From Verrucomicrobiota bacterium (GTDB lineage Bacteria; Verrucomicrobiota; Verrucomicrobiia; Chthoniobacterales; UBA10450), in contig QHRC01000089.1 of the NCBI GenBank assembly GCA_003219995.1, forward strand, positions 1 to 5,849: 5,849 bases of DNA, read 5' to 3'. A model generated the notes under the pieces. The model saw only the letters and a list, made by a program, of their open reading frames with translations. It ran no database searches and had not been told where the DNA came from. This document shows positions 1-5,849 of this stretch, piece after piece (positions within the stretch are counted from its first letter, which is position 1; each line of letters starts with the position of its first letter). The position numbers and the translations under genes were made by a program.

Positions 1-300
1 AAGATCATTCGTGCTCCTCGTCTCATGCACGGCAAATCATCGATGATCAGCCATAACGGCAGCGCGCTCTTTGTCGATCTTGCAACGCCGTTTGAGAGTG
101 GTCGATACCACTCACTCGTCGTCGAGCGAAGCTCATTTCCGAGCTGCCTCGAAATTACAGCGGAGAGCGATGACGGGGAAATCATGGGGTTACGTCATCG
201 CGAATTTCCGCTGCAAGGAGTGCAGTTCCACCCCGAATCAGTCCTCACCCGGGACGGCAAAAAAATCCTCGCAAATTTCCTTGCGCTGCCCCCGCACTAG
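1..300 (+). CDS. trpG: Anthranilate synthase glutamine amidotransferase subunit TrpG, 3' part (5' end outside window)
   Basis: This is the C-terminal 99 residues of a class I glutamine amidotransferase, open from the window edge to a TAG stop. The subunit hydrolyses glutamine and passes ammonia to TrpE for anthranilate synthesis. What is visible matches the end of the TrpG/PabA family: an MHGK segment at fragment residues 9-12, the GRYHSLVVE segment in the middle, DGEIMG and RH, and then GVQFHPES, whose His77 and Glu79 (fragment numbering) are two members of the Cys-His-Glu triad. The nucleophilic Cys must lie upstream of the window. Family members are about 190 residues, so roughly half is missing. 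The sequence alone cannot separate TrpG from PabA, and in some bacteria one protein serves both pathways. The position one base upstream of trpE in a trp operon favours TrpG. Confidence 0.93.
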   Translation, partial: KIIRAPRLMHGKSSMISHNGSALFVDLATPFESGRYHSLVVERSSFPSCLEITAESDDGEIMGLRHREFPLQGVQFHPESVLTRDGKKILANFLALPPH

Positions 301-301
301 A

Positions 302-1810
302 ATGATGGCGAAACTCAGCCCGACACTGACCGAGTTTTCCCGGCTCGCCGAGCGCGGCAACGTGATTCCTGTTTTCGCCGAGTTCGTCGCTGACTGCGAA
401 ACGCCCGTTTCAGCGTTTAAAAAACTTGAGAGCGGCCGGTACAGTTTTTTATTTGAATCGACAGAAAAGAATGACGTCTCAGGACGATTTTCATTCGTTG
501 GGACCGATCCCCGCCTCATCATCCGCAGTCACGGTCGCGAGATCCAGGTTGTCGACCACAAGCGCCAGAATCGCTTTGAGACAATGACCGATCCGCTCGA
601 TGAAATCCGCAAATTGATGGCGCGTTATCAATTCGTCTCCTGCCTGGAAATGCCACAGTTCGCCGGCGGCGCTGTCGGATTTCTCGGCTACGAAGCGATC
701 AGTTTCTTCGAACCGAAAGTTCCGGTCGCGCAACGTGACGATCTGCATTTGCCCGAGATGCTCTTCATGATTACAAGCAGCCTCCTCATTTTCGACCATC
801 GCTTGCGCAGCTTGAAAATCGTGGTGAACGCGTTCCTCGAAGATGGCCCGCCGGAGGAAGTTTATGCCCGAGCGGCTGAATCGGTTGGTGCGCTCATACG
901 CCAGCTCGCGCAGCCTGCTGATCTTCCGCTCGTTTTAACTGAAGAGTGTGAAACGCAGCCGGCTCGCAGCACTTTCGACCGCGACGAGTTTGAGCGCGCT
1001 GTGCAACAGGCCAGGGAATACATCCGCGCCGGCGATATCTTCCAGGTTGTCCTGTCGCAGCGCTTCGAATCTGATTTCGACGGTGACCCACTCGATTTTT
1101 ATCGGTGCCTGCGCTTCATCAATCCTTCGCCCTACATGTTTTGCCTCAAGTTCGGCGATGATTTCGCGCTCGTCGGCAGCTCGCCGGAAATGCACGTGCG
1201 GCTTGTCGGCGATACGATCGACATTCGTCCTATCGCAGGAACGCAGGGCCGCGGCGCCACCGTCGCGCAAGACGAACGCAATGCTGCCGAACTCCTGGCC
1301 GATCCAAAGGAATGCGCCGAACACATCATGCTTGTCGATCTTGCGCGCAATGATGTCGGTCGGGTGGCGGAGTTCGGCACGGTGCGCGTGACTGAGATGA
1401 TGGAAATTGAGCGTTACAGCCATGTCATGCACATCGCTTCAAATGTCGCCGGACGGTTGCGCGCCGGATGCAGCGCGTTCGATTTAGTGAAAGCGACATT
1501 TCCCGCCGGCACTGTCTCGGGCGCGCCAAAAATCCGCGCCATGCAAATTATCAGCGAGTTGGAAAAGACGAGGCGCGGCTGCTACGCGGGCGCGATCGGC
1601 TATTTCGGATTCGATGGCAGTGTCGATTCATGTATCGCGTTGCGCTGCGCGGTGTTGAAGAACGGCCAGGCATACTTTCAAGCAGGCGCTGGCATCGTTG
1701 CCGACTCCAATCCGCGCTTGGAGTTTGAGGAGACAGTGAACAAGGCACGCGCGATGTCGAAGGCTCTCGCGATGGCTGTCCGAATGGAACGCACCCATTC
1801 CGCAAAATGA
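302..1810 (+). CDS. trpE: Anthranilate synthase component I, TrpE
   Basis: This 502-residue protein converts chorismate plus ammonia from TrpG to anthranilate and pyruvate, the first step of tryptophan synthesis. The N-terminal domain carries FLFES (residues 49-53), equivalent to the LLES tryptophan-binding motif, which implies feedback inhibition. The C-terminal chorismate-binding domain (from about residue 225) shows AGDIFQVVLSQR, GSSPEM, RPIAGT (309-314), DPKECAEH (334-341) followed by MLVDLARND, FPAGTVSGAPK (400-410) and AGAGIVADS. The GTVSGAPK form and the trp neighbours favour TrpE over PabB or isochorismate synthase. The length is normal for the family. The frame is open back to base 71, but that extension lies inside trpG in another frame and resembles nothing in the family. 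The start is therefore one of two consecutive ATGs (302 or 305), just after the trpG stop. No Shine-Dalgarno is visible, so translational coupling to trpG is likely. The 3' end overlaps trpC by four bases if trpC starts at 1807. Confidence 0.96.
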   Translation: MMAKLSPTLTEFSRLAERGNVIPVFAEFVADCETPVSAFKKLESGRYSFLFESTEKNDVSGRFSFVGTDPRLIIRSHGREIQVVDHKRQNRFETMTDPLDEIRKLMARYQFVSCLEMPQFAGGAVGFLGYEAISFFEPKVPVAQRDDLHLPEMLFMITSSLLIFDHRLRSLKIVVNAFLEDGPPEEVYARAAESVGALIRQLAQPADLPLVLTEECETQPARSTFDRDEFERAVQQAREYIRAGDIFQVVLSQRFESDFDGDPLDFYRCLRFINPSPYMFCLKFGDDFALVGSSPEMHVRLVGDTIDIRPIAGTQGRGATVAQDERNAAELLADPKECAEHIMLVDLARNDVGRVAEFGTVRVTEMMEIERYSHVMHIASNVAGRLRAGCSAFDLVKATFPAGTVSGAPKIRAMQIISELEKTRRGCYAGAIGYFGFDGSVDSCIALRCAVLKNGQAYFQAGAGIVADSNPRLEFEETVNKARAMSKALAMAVRMERTHSAK

Positions 1811-2679
1811 ATTCCAAGCAAAATAAAGATAGCCCGAGGCAAATGAGCAGAACGTTTCTTTCCGAAATCGTCGCGCGAAAGCGACGAACCGTGGCCAAGC
1901 TTCGCGCCACCTCTACCGTCGGCGCGCTTCGTGTGCGCGCCGTCGAGATTCGAAAAAATGCCGCCCCGCATTGCTTGTCCAAAGCGCTGAATGCGACGTC
2001 TCCCGCTCTTAAAATCATCGCAGAATTCAAGCGGTCTTCACCGTCAGGTGGCATGATTCGAGACGATCTTTCGCCCGCCGATGTTGCTGGTAATTACGAG
2101 CGCGGCGGCGCTTGCGCGATTTCCGTCCTGACCGATGAAGAATATTTCAGTGGTTCAATCGAGGATCTCAGGTCGGTCCGCTCCAACACGCACCTGCCGG
2201 TTTTGCGCAAAGATTTCATTGTGGATCCAATCCAAATCTACGAAGCAGCCATCGCCGGCGCGGACGCAATACTGCTCATTGTGGCGACGCTGGACGACGA
2301 CTCGTTAGGCGAACTGCGCCAAGTGGCTGAAGACGAGCTCGGGATCGACGCGCTCATTGAGGTGCACACGTCGGACGAATTGCGCCGCGCGGTGAACGTG
2401 GGGGCGAAAATCGTCGGTGTGAATAATCGTGATCTTCAGACGTTCCAAGTTTCATTGAGCACGAGCGAACGCCTAATCGCCCATGCCCCGGGCAACAGAT
2501 TGATGCTGAGCGAGAGCGGGCTGCACAATGCGGAACAATTGCGTCACCTGCGCGGCCTCGGATTTCGCGGGTTCCTGATTGGAGAAGCACTAATGCGCGC
2601 GAAAAATCCCGAGACCGCTCTGCGCGATCTGTTAGCTAATGCTGACGATCGGCAAATCGTGTCGCATGAGACGTCGTGA
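1807..2679 (+). CDS. trpC: Indole-3-glycerol-phosphate synthase, TrpC
   Basis: This (beta/alpha)8-barrel enzyme closes and decarboxylates CdRP to indole-3-glycerol phosphate, the substrate of TrpA. From the 1807 start the protein is 290 residues. The catalytic set known from the Sulfolobus enzyme is present: Glu73 and Lys75 in AEFKRSSPS, Lys135 in LRKDFIVD, Glu185 in LIEVH, Asn206 in GVNNRDL and Glu236 in SESG. The SVLTDE segment (about 106-111) is also typical. Phosphate-binding glycines follow near the C-terminus in GFLIGEALM. It is a stand-alone TrpC, not fused to TrpF. The start is uncertain. ATG 1807 overlaps the trpE stop (ATGA), which suits coupling in this compact operon. ATG 1843 lies after a GAGG and gives MSRTFLSEIVARKR, which looks more like the usual family N-terminus (278 residues). 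Either form contains the whole catalytic domain. Confidence 0.95.
   Translation: MNSKQNKDSPRQMSRTFLSEIVARKRRTVAKLRATSTVGALRVRAVEIRKNAAPHCLSKALNATSPALKIIAEFKRSSPSGGMIRDDLSPADVAGNYERGGACAISVLTDEEYFSGSIEDLRSVRSNTHLPVLRKDFIVDPIQIYEAAIAGADAILLIVATLDDDSLGELRQVAEDELGIDALIEVHTSDELRRAVNVGAKIVGVNNRDLQTFQVSLSTSERLIAHAPGNRLMLSESGLHNAEQLRHLRGLGFRGFLIGEALMRAKNPETALRDLLANADDRQIVSHETS
1836..1839 (+). promoter_or_regulatory. Possible Shine-Dalgarno (GAGG) for the alternative trpC start at 1843
   Basis: GAGG is followed by three bases and then ATG 1843. The spacing is shorter than the usual 5-9 bases, so the site may be weak or fortuitous. It is the clearest Shine-Dalgarno-like motif ahead of any start in the window and is the main sequence argument for starting trpC at 1843 rather than 1807. 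Confidence 0.3.
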
Positions 2680-2680
2680 A

Positions 2681-3331
2681 ATGAATCGCGTGCAAATCAA
2701 AATTTGCGGTGTCACTAATCTCGCAGATGCGAGAGCTTGCGTCGATCTTGATGCCGACATGATCGGGTTAAACTTTTATCCTCGAAGTCCTCGCTACATC
2801 GAACCGCAGCGAGTGGAAGATATTGTCAAAGCAATACCACGCCGCGTTCGCGCGGTCGGCGTGTTCGTTGACACGACGGCCGACGAAGTCCGCTCCCTGG
2901 CAAAGACCGCCGGCATCGATTGTGTGCAACTGCACGGAGATTTGCCCTCCGAAATGTGCCGTGACTTGGCGCGAGAATTTCGCGTGATTCGCGCTTTTAG
3001 CACCGGCCCCAAATTTCATACCGAAGATGTCGGCGCGTTTTCCGATTGCGATGTGCTTCTGGATGCCCCTCATGCGGAATTGCGCGGCGGGACCGGATTG
3101 ACCTGCGACTGGCAGGCTGCGCGAGCGACGCTACCGTTCGCGCGCTTCCTTGTTCTCTCTGGTGGCCTAAACGCGCAAAACATTGGCGACGCCATCGCAA
3201 CGGTTTCGCCACACGCGGTGGATGTTTGCAGCGGGGTGGAAAAGGCGCCGGGTGCGAAGGATCATCGCGCAATCGAAGAATTTATTGCGGCCGCGCGAAG
3301 AGCCGAACCGCTGGCCGGTGCCGCGGGCTAA
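2681..3331 (+). CDS. trpF: Phosphoribosylanthranilate isomerase, TrpF
   Basis: This 216-residue single-domain barrel carries out the Amadori rearrangement of phosphoribosylanthranilate to CdRP, feeding TrpC. The N-terminus reads VQIKICGVT, with the general base Cys9. The general acid is Asp128 in LLDAP. Other family marks are FYPRSPRYI, VGVFVD, VQLHG, GGTG followed by DW, LSGGL (about 159-163) and DVCSGVE (181-187) with a following PGAKD. The usual DVSSGVE has Ser where this protein has Cys183, a mild change. The frame is open upstream to an ATG at 2639, but that would add 14 residues inside trpC and push the catalytic strand away from the N-terminus. ATG 2681, one base after the trpC stop, is the better start. 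No clear Shine-Dalgarno precedes it, so coupling to trpC is likely. The length is normal for the family. Confidence 0.95.
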   Translation: MNRVQIKICGVTNLADARACVDLDADMIGLNFYPRSPRYIEPQRVEDIVKAIPRRVRAVGVFVDTTADEVRSLAKTAGIDCVQLHGDLPSEMCRDLAREFRVIRAFSTGPKFHTEDVGAFSDCDVLLDAPHAELRGGTGLTCDWQAARATLPFARFLVLSGGLNAQNIGDAIATVSPHAVDVCSGVEKAPGAKDHRAIEEFIAAARRAEPLAGAAG

Positions 3332-3340
3332 CGGTCGCAC

Positions 3341-4558
3341 ATGCAAAGATCGACAATCACCGCCAGCGAGCCAGACGAGAATGGTCATTGGGGCAAATTT
3401 GGCGGCCGTTACGTTCCCGAAACTTTGGTCGCGCCGCTGGATGGGCTGACGAAAGAGTTCACGCGCGCGCGACAGGATCCCGATTTCTGGCGCGAGTTCG
3501 ACCAGCGACTCCGTGATTACTGCGGTCGGCCAACACCACTGTTTCACGCGCATCGGCTGACGGCGCACGCGGCCCGAGCGCAAGTTTATCTCAAGCGCGA
3601 AGACCTTTGCCATACCGGTTCGCACAAAATCAACAACGCGGTTGGCCAGGCGTTGCTCGCGCGGCGAATGGGCAAACACCGCATCGTTGCCGAAACCGGT
3701 GCGGGCCAGCACGGCGTCGCCACCACAACGGTTTGCGGGATGTTTGGATTGCAATGCATCATTTACATGGGCGCGGAAGATATGCAGCGCCAGGCGCTCA
3801 ATGTTTTCCGAATGCGACTCCTCGGCGCTGAGGTGATTCCGGTCAACGCCGGCACGCGCACCTTGAAAGACGCAATCAATGAAACGCTTCGCGATTGGGT
3901 AACAAATGTGCACGACACCTACTATTTGCTCGGCAGCGCGCTCGGTCCCCATCCCTACCCGCTGTTGGTGCGCGAATTTCAGCGCGTCATCGGCCGCGAA
4001 GCCCGCGAACAAATTTTGTCCGCCGCCGGAAAATTGCCGCGGGCACTGATTGCATGTGTCGGCGGCGGCTCGAATTCCATTGGATTATTTCATCCTTTCA
4101 TTGGCGATCCATCCGTTCGCCTGGTGGGGGTTGAAGCCGGCGGACGCGCGGACTCGTTAGGCCAACACGCGGCCAGATTCCACTCTGCTGCCGCGAGTGG
4201 CGGCGGGTGCGTCGGCGTTTTGCACGGCACCATGTCTTACGTTCTTCAGAACGAAGACGGCCAAATCGCAAACACGCATTCGATTTCCGCCGGCCTCGAT
4301 TACGCCGCAATCGGTCCGGAACATGCATACCTGCATGATGGAGGACGCGCCGAATATATCCGGGCCAGCGACGGCGAAGCGCTCGAGGGATTCAGACTTT
4401 GCGCCGAACTGGAGGGCATCATCCCGGCGCTCGAATCGTCGCACGCTATCATTCCCGCCATTCGCATCGCGCGCGAGCTGCCGCAGAGCGACGCGATCAT
4501 CGTGAATCTGTCCGGCCGCGGTGACAAAGATGTCCAGCTTGTTGCCGAATTAAACTGA
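3341..4558 (+). CDS. trpB: Tryptophan synthase beta subunit, TrpB
   Basis: This 405-residue PLP enzyme condenses indole, channelled from TrpA, with serine to give tryptophan in the cytoplasmic alpha2-beta2 complex. The N-terminal GRYVPETL is typical of TrpB1. The PLP-binding lysine is Lys96 in HTGSHKINN (Salmonella Lys87), and the catalytic glutamate is Glu118 in AETGAGQHG (Salmonella Glu109). The phosphate-binding loop GGGSN is at 241-245, and Ser391 in LSGRGDKD contacts the pyridine nitrogen (Salmonella Ser377). The [10 protein letters not shown] and GPEHAYL segments and [12 protein letters not shown] are also present. These features mark the canonical TrpB1 type rather than the longer TrpB2 type, in keeping with a trpA partner next door. 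The start follows the trpF stop by nine bases, with no obvious Shine-Dalgarno. The length matches the family (about 390-410). Confidence 0.97.
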   Translation: MQRSTITASEPDENGHWGKFGGRYVPETLVAPLDGLTKEFTRARQDPDFWREFDQRLRDYCGRPTPLFHAHRLTAHAARAQVYLKREDLCHTGSHKINNAVGQALLARRMGKHRIVAETGAGQHGVATTTVCGMFGLQCIIYMGAEDMQRQALNVFRMRLLGAEVIPVNAGTRTLKDAINETLRDWVTNVHDTYYLLGSALGPHPYPLLVREFQRVIGREAREQILSAAGKLPRALIACVGGGSNSIGLFHPFIGDPSVRLVGVEAGGRADSLGQHAARFHSAAASGGGCVGVLHGTMSYVLQNEDGQIANTHSISAGLDYAAIGPEHAYLHDGGRAEYIRASDGEALEGFRLCAELEGIIPALESSHAIIPAIRIARELPQSDAIIVNLSGRGDKDVQLVAELN

Positions 4559-4559
4559 G

Positions 4560-5351
4560 ATGAGCCGAATCCGCGAAAAGTTCGGCGAGCTGAAGCGCTC
4601 CGGTCGCGGCGGTTTCATTCCATTCATCACCGCGGGCGATCCCGATCTTGCCACCACTGAACTTCTGCTTGTGGAACTCGCTGCCGCAGGAGCAGACATC
4701 ATCGAACTCGGCGTCCCTTTCAGCGATCCGGTCGCGGATGGCGAAGTGATTCAGCGGGCCTCGGAACGCGCACTTCGAAACGGCGTGACTCTTCGGGACG
4801 CACTCAGCTGCATTGCGCGCGCCAAACAGCAAATCGCTGTGCCTATTGTTCTCTTCAGCTACTTTAACCCACTGTTGCAATTCGGCGGGAAGCGCTTGGC
4901 GAGCGATGCCAAACGAGCTGGTGCGGAGGCAGTGCTGGTCACGGATTTGATTCCTGAGGAAGCCCACGCCTGGACTGAAATGCTGCAAGAGCACGGACTG
5001 GATTCGATTTTCCTTGTCGCGCCCACCACGTCTGACGAACGGCTCGCGCGGATCGCCCAGCAAGCTAGCGGATTCATCTATGCCGTTTCACGTGCCGGGG
5101 TGACCGGCGCGCGCGATGAAATGACGGACGACGCAGAGACACTCGTTCGTCGCTTGCGAATGGTGTGCGATTTACCGGTTGCTGTTGGGTTCGGCATTTC
5201 GACGGCGGAACAGTTGCGCCAAGTGTGGCGTTTTGCCGACGCCGCGGTAGTTGGCAGTGCTATCGTGAGCGAAATCGAAAGATTGAAAACAGCGCCGGAT
5301 TTGGTGCGGCGCATCGGGAAATTCGCAAGGTCATTACTCGCGACCAAGTAG
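4560..5351 (+). CDS. trpA: Tryptophan synthase alpha subunit, TrpA
   Basis: This 263-residue barrel protein cleaves indole-3-glycerol phosphate to indole and glyceraldehyde 3-phosphate and channels indole to TrpB. The catalytic pair falls at exactly the Salmonella numbering: Glu49 in IIELGVPFSDP and Asp60 in VADG. Also visible are the N-terminal GFIPFITAGDPD (18-29), Tyr174 with the SRAGVTG loop (177-183) that closes over the active site, GFGIS (210-214) and the phosphate-binding GSAIV (232-236). The residue after VADG is Glu62, where most family members I know have Pro. The start lies one base after the trpB stop, with no Shine-Dalgarno, so coupled translation would help equal production of the two subunits. 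It is the last recognisable trp gene in the cluster. Confidence 0.97.
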   Translation: MSRIREKFGELKRSGRGGFIPFITAGDPDLATTELLLVELAAAGADIIELGVPFSDPVADGEVIQRASERALRNGVTLRDALSCIARAKQQIAVPIVLFSYFNPLLQFGGKRLASDAKRAGAEAVLVTDLIPEEAHAWTEMLQEHGLDSIFLVAPTTSDERLARIAQQASGFIYAVSRAGVTGARDEMTDDAETLVRRLRMVCDLPVAVGFGISTAEQLRQVWRFADAAVVGSAIVSEIERLKTAPDLVRRIGKFARSLLATK

Positions 5352-5416
5352 CAGATCATTCGCGATCAAGAGCGCTCCATTTGCCACGAGCAGCTTCGCC
5401 GCGCTAAGTTTCTCCC

Positions 5417-5605
5417 ATGCGCAAAGTAGTGAAGTCGGATCAGCGACCAATGGAAATCAAACCGCAAGCCGAGTCAGTCTGGATTTGCATGTGCGGCCTC
5501 TCCAAGAATCAGCCGTTCTGCGACGGATCGCACAAAACCACCAGGGACGAGGAAGAGGGCAAAACGTACGAGTACGATGCCGAGGGCCATCGTCACGAAA
5601 TCTAA
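5417..5605 (+). CDS. Small CDGSH-type iron-sulfur protein
   Basis: This 62-residue soluble protein is built around one CDGSH motif, C-x-C-x2-S-x3-P-x-C-D-G-S-H. The expected 3Cys-1His ligands of a [2Fe-2S] cluster are Cys24, Cys26, Cys35 and His39. The tail after the motif is acidic and charged (DEEEGK, then EGHRHEI), with no second CDGSH motif. There is no membrane segment or signal peptide, unlike mitochondrial mitoNEET, so a cytoplasmic location is likely. Family roles proposed elsewhere are electron transfer, redox sensing or cluster transfer. The specific role here is unknown. The start at 5417 is not marked by a Shine-Dalgarno. An in-frame ATG at 5450 (Met12) would also keep the whole motif. 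It follows trpA by 65 bases and precedes the VOC gene by 11, so it may be cotranscribed with the latter. Confidence 0.88.
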   Translation: MRKVVKSDQRPMEIKPQAESVWICMCGLSKNQPFCDGSHKTTRDEEEGKTYEYDAEGHRHEI

Positions 5606-5616
5606 GATCGAAAATC

Positions 5617-5849
5617 ATGGCCGCTGACACTCTTTGCTGGACGGACATCCCGGTTACTAATCTCGATCGCGCGATTAAGTTTTATTCAGAAGTCCTGGGC
5701 AACAAGGTCAGAAAAATGTCTGAGGCCGGGCTTGAATATGGACTGCTACCACACGAAGAACAGAATGCGTCCGGCTGCCTTTGCGCGGGTGGCGATAGCG
5801 TAGGCGATAAGAATCAACCGTCGCAAACCGGCCCGCTTATTTATCTTTC
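5617..5849 (+). CDS. VOC (glyoxalase/bleomycin resistance) family protein, 5' part (3' end outside window)
   Basis: The frame runs from ATG 5617 to the window edge without a stop, giving 77 residues. The N-terminus has the first beta-alpha unit of the vicinal oxygen chelate fold: CWTDIPVTNLDRAIKFYSEVLG, here as a W-x-D-I-P-V strand followed by the NLDRAIKFY helix and a VLG turn. This pattern resembles the group annotated as predicted enzymes related to lactoylglutathione lyase. A typical member is about 120-130 residues, so roughly 60% is present. The position where many VOC enzymes have a metal-binding His in the first strand is acidic here (Asp10), so the metal site and substrate cannot be assigned. 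The gene begins 11 bases after the CDGSH gene and has no clear Shine-Dalgarno. Confidence is good for the fold and low for any reaction. Confidence 0.85.
   Translation, partial: MAADTLCWTDIPVTNLDRAIKFYSEVLGNKVRKMSEAGLEYGLLPHEEQNASGCLCAGGDSVGDKNQPSQTGPLIYL

Noticed and set aside
71..301. Upstream extension of the trpE frame by 77 codons
   Set aside because: It lies wholly inside trpG in a different frame, has no family-like content, and would place the trpE start far inside a well-conserved gene. ATG 302/305 directly after the trpG stop fits the family length.
71..1344. A 13-base repeat, TTGTCGATCTTGC, at 71-83 and 1332-1344
   Set aside because: Both copies encode VDLA in the frames of trpG and trpE, and nothing flanking them is shared. 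It is best explained by chance and codon preference.
1551..2054. Minus-strand open frame (167 codons) across the trpE-trpC junction
   Set aside because: It is antisense to two conserved genes, and its arginine- and serine-rich composition is typical of an out-of-frame translation.
2639..2680. Upstream start for trpF at 2639
   Set aside because: The extra 14 residues overlap the end of trpC and precede the catalytic KICG strand, which normally sits at the very N-terminus.
3167..4012. Long minus-strand open frame (281 codons) opposite trpF and trpB
   Set aside because: It is antisense to two genes with intact family motifs, its translation shows no recognisable motif, and long antisense frames are expected from GC-biased codon use.
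4497..5063. Minus-strand open frame (188 codons) opposite the end of trpB and most of trpA
   Set aside because: It is a shadow of conserved coding sequence on the + strand, with no recognisable domain or initiation signal.
2..5362. A 10-base match, AGATCATTCG, at 2-11 and 5353-5362, which might look like flanking repeats around the trp cluster
   Set aside because: Ten-base matches are expected by chance several times in a window this long. The match does not extend, and no mobile-element gene is present.

Overview
The window is the distal part of a bacterial tryptophan biosynthesis operon, all on the + strand, followed by two small unrelated genes. In order it holds the 3' half of trpG (1-300), then trpE (302-1810), trpC (1807-2679), trpF (2681-3331), trpB (3341-4558) and trpA (4560-5351). 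After a 65-base spacer come a small CDGSH iron-sulfur protein (5417-5605) and the start of a VOC/glyoxalase-fold gene (5617 to the window edge). Nothing longer than 65 bases lacks a gene. I saw no tRNA, rRNA, CRISPR array, insertion sequence or convincing intrinsic terminator.

The trp genes are packed extremely tightly, with junctions of +1, -4, +1, +9 and +1 bases, so they are almost certainly one transcript with translational coupling. Together they encode anthranilate synthase (TrpE with the TrpG glutaminase), phosphoribosylanthranilate isomerase (TrpF), indole-3-glycerol-phosphate synthase (TrpC) and tryptophan synthase (TrpA/TrpB). Every catalytic residue I could place is intact. Only trpD (anthranilate phosphoribosyltransferase) is missing from the pathway in this window. 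It may lie upstream of trpG or elsewhere in the genome. TrpE keeps an LES-type feedback motif, so the pathway is probably regulated allosterically by tryptophan. Any promoter, leader peptide or attenuator would lie upstream of the window.

The organism is a bacterium of moderately high GC (high fifties percent by eye), whose genes mostly lack recognisable Shine-Dalgarno sequences. The trpG-before-trpE order, the separate trpC and trpF genes and the codon style would suit an uncultured soil-type lineage such as Verrucomicrobiota or Acidobacteriota. This is a low-confidence guess and no marker in the window settles it.

I find no evidence of a novel system here. The most noteworthy points are the gene order without trpD, the near absence of Shine-Dalgarno motifs, and the small CDGSH protein and VOC gene that follow trpA.
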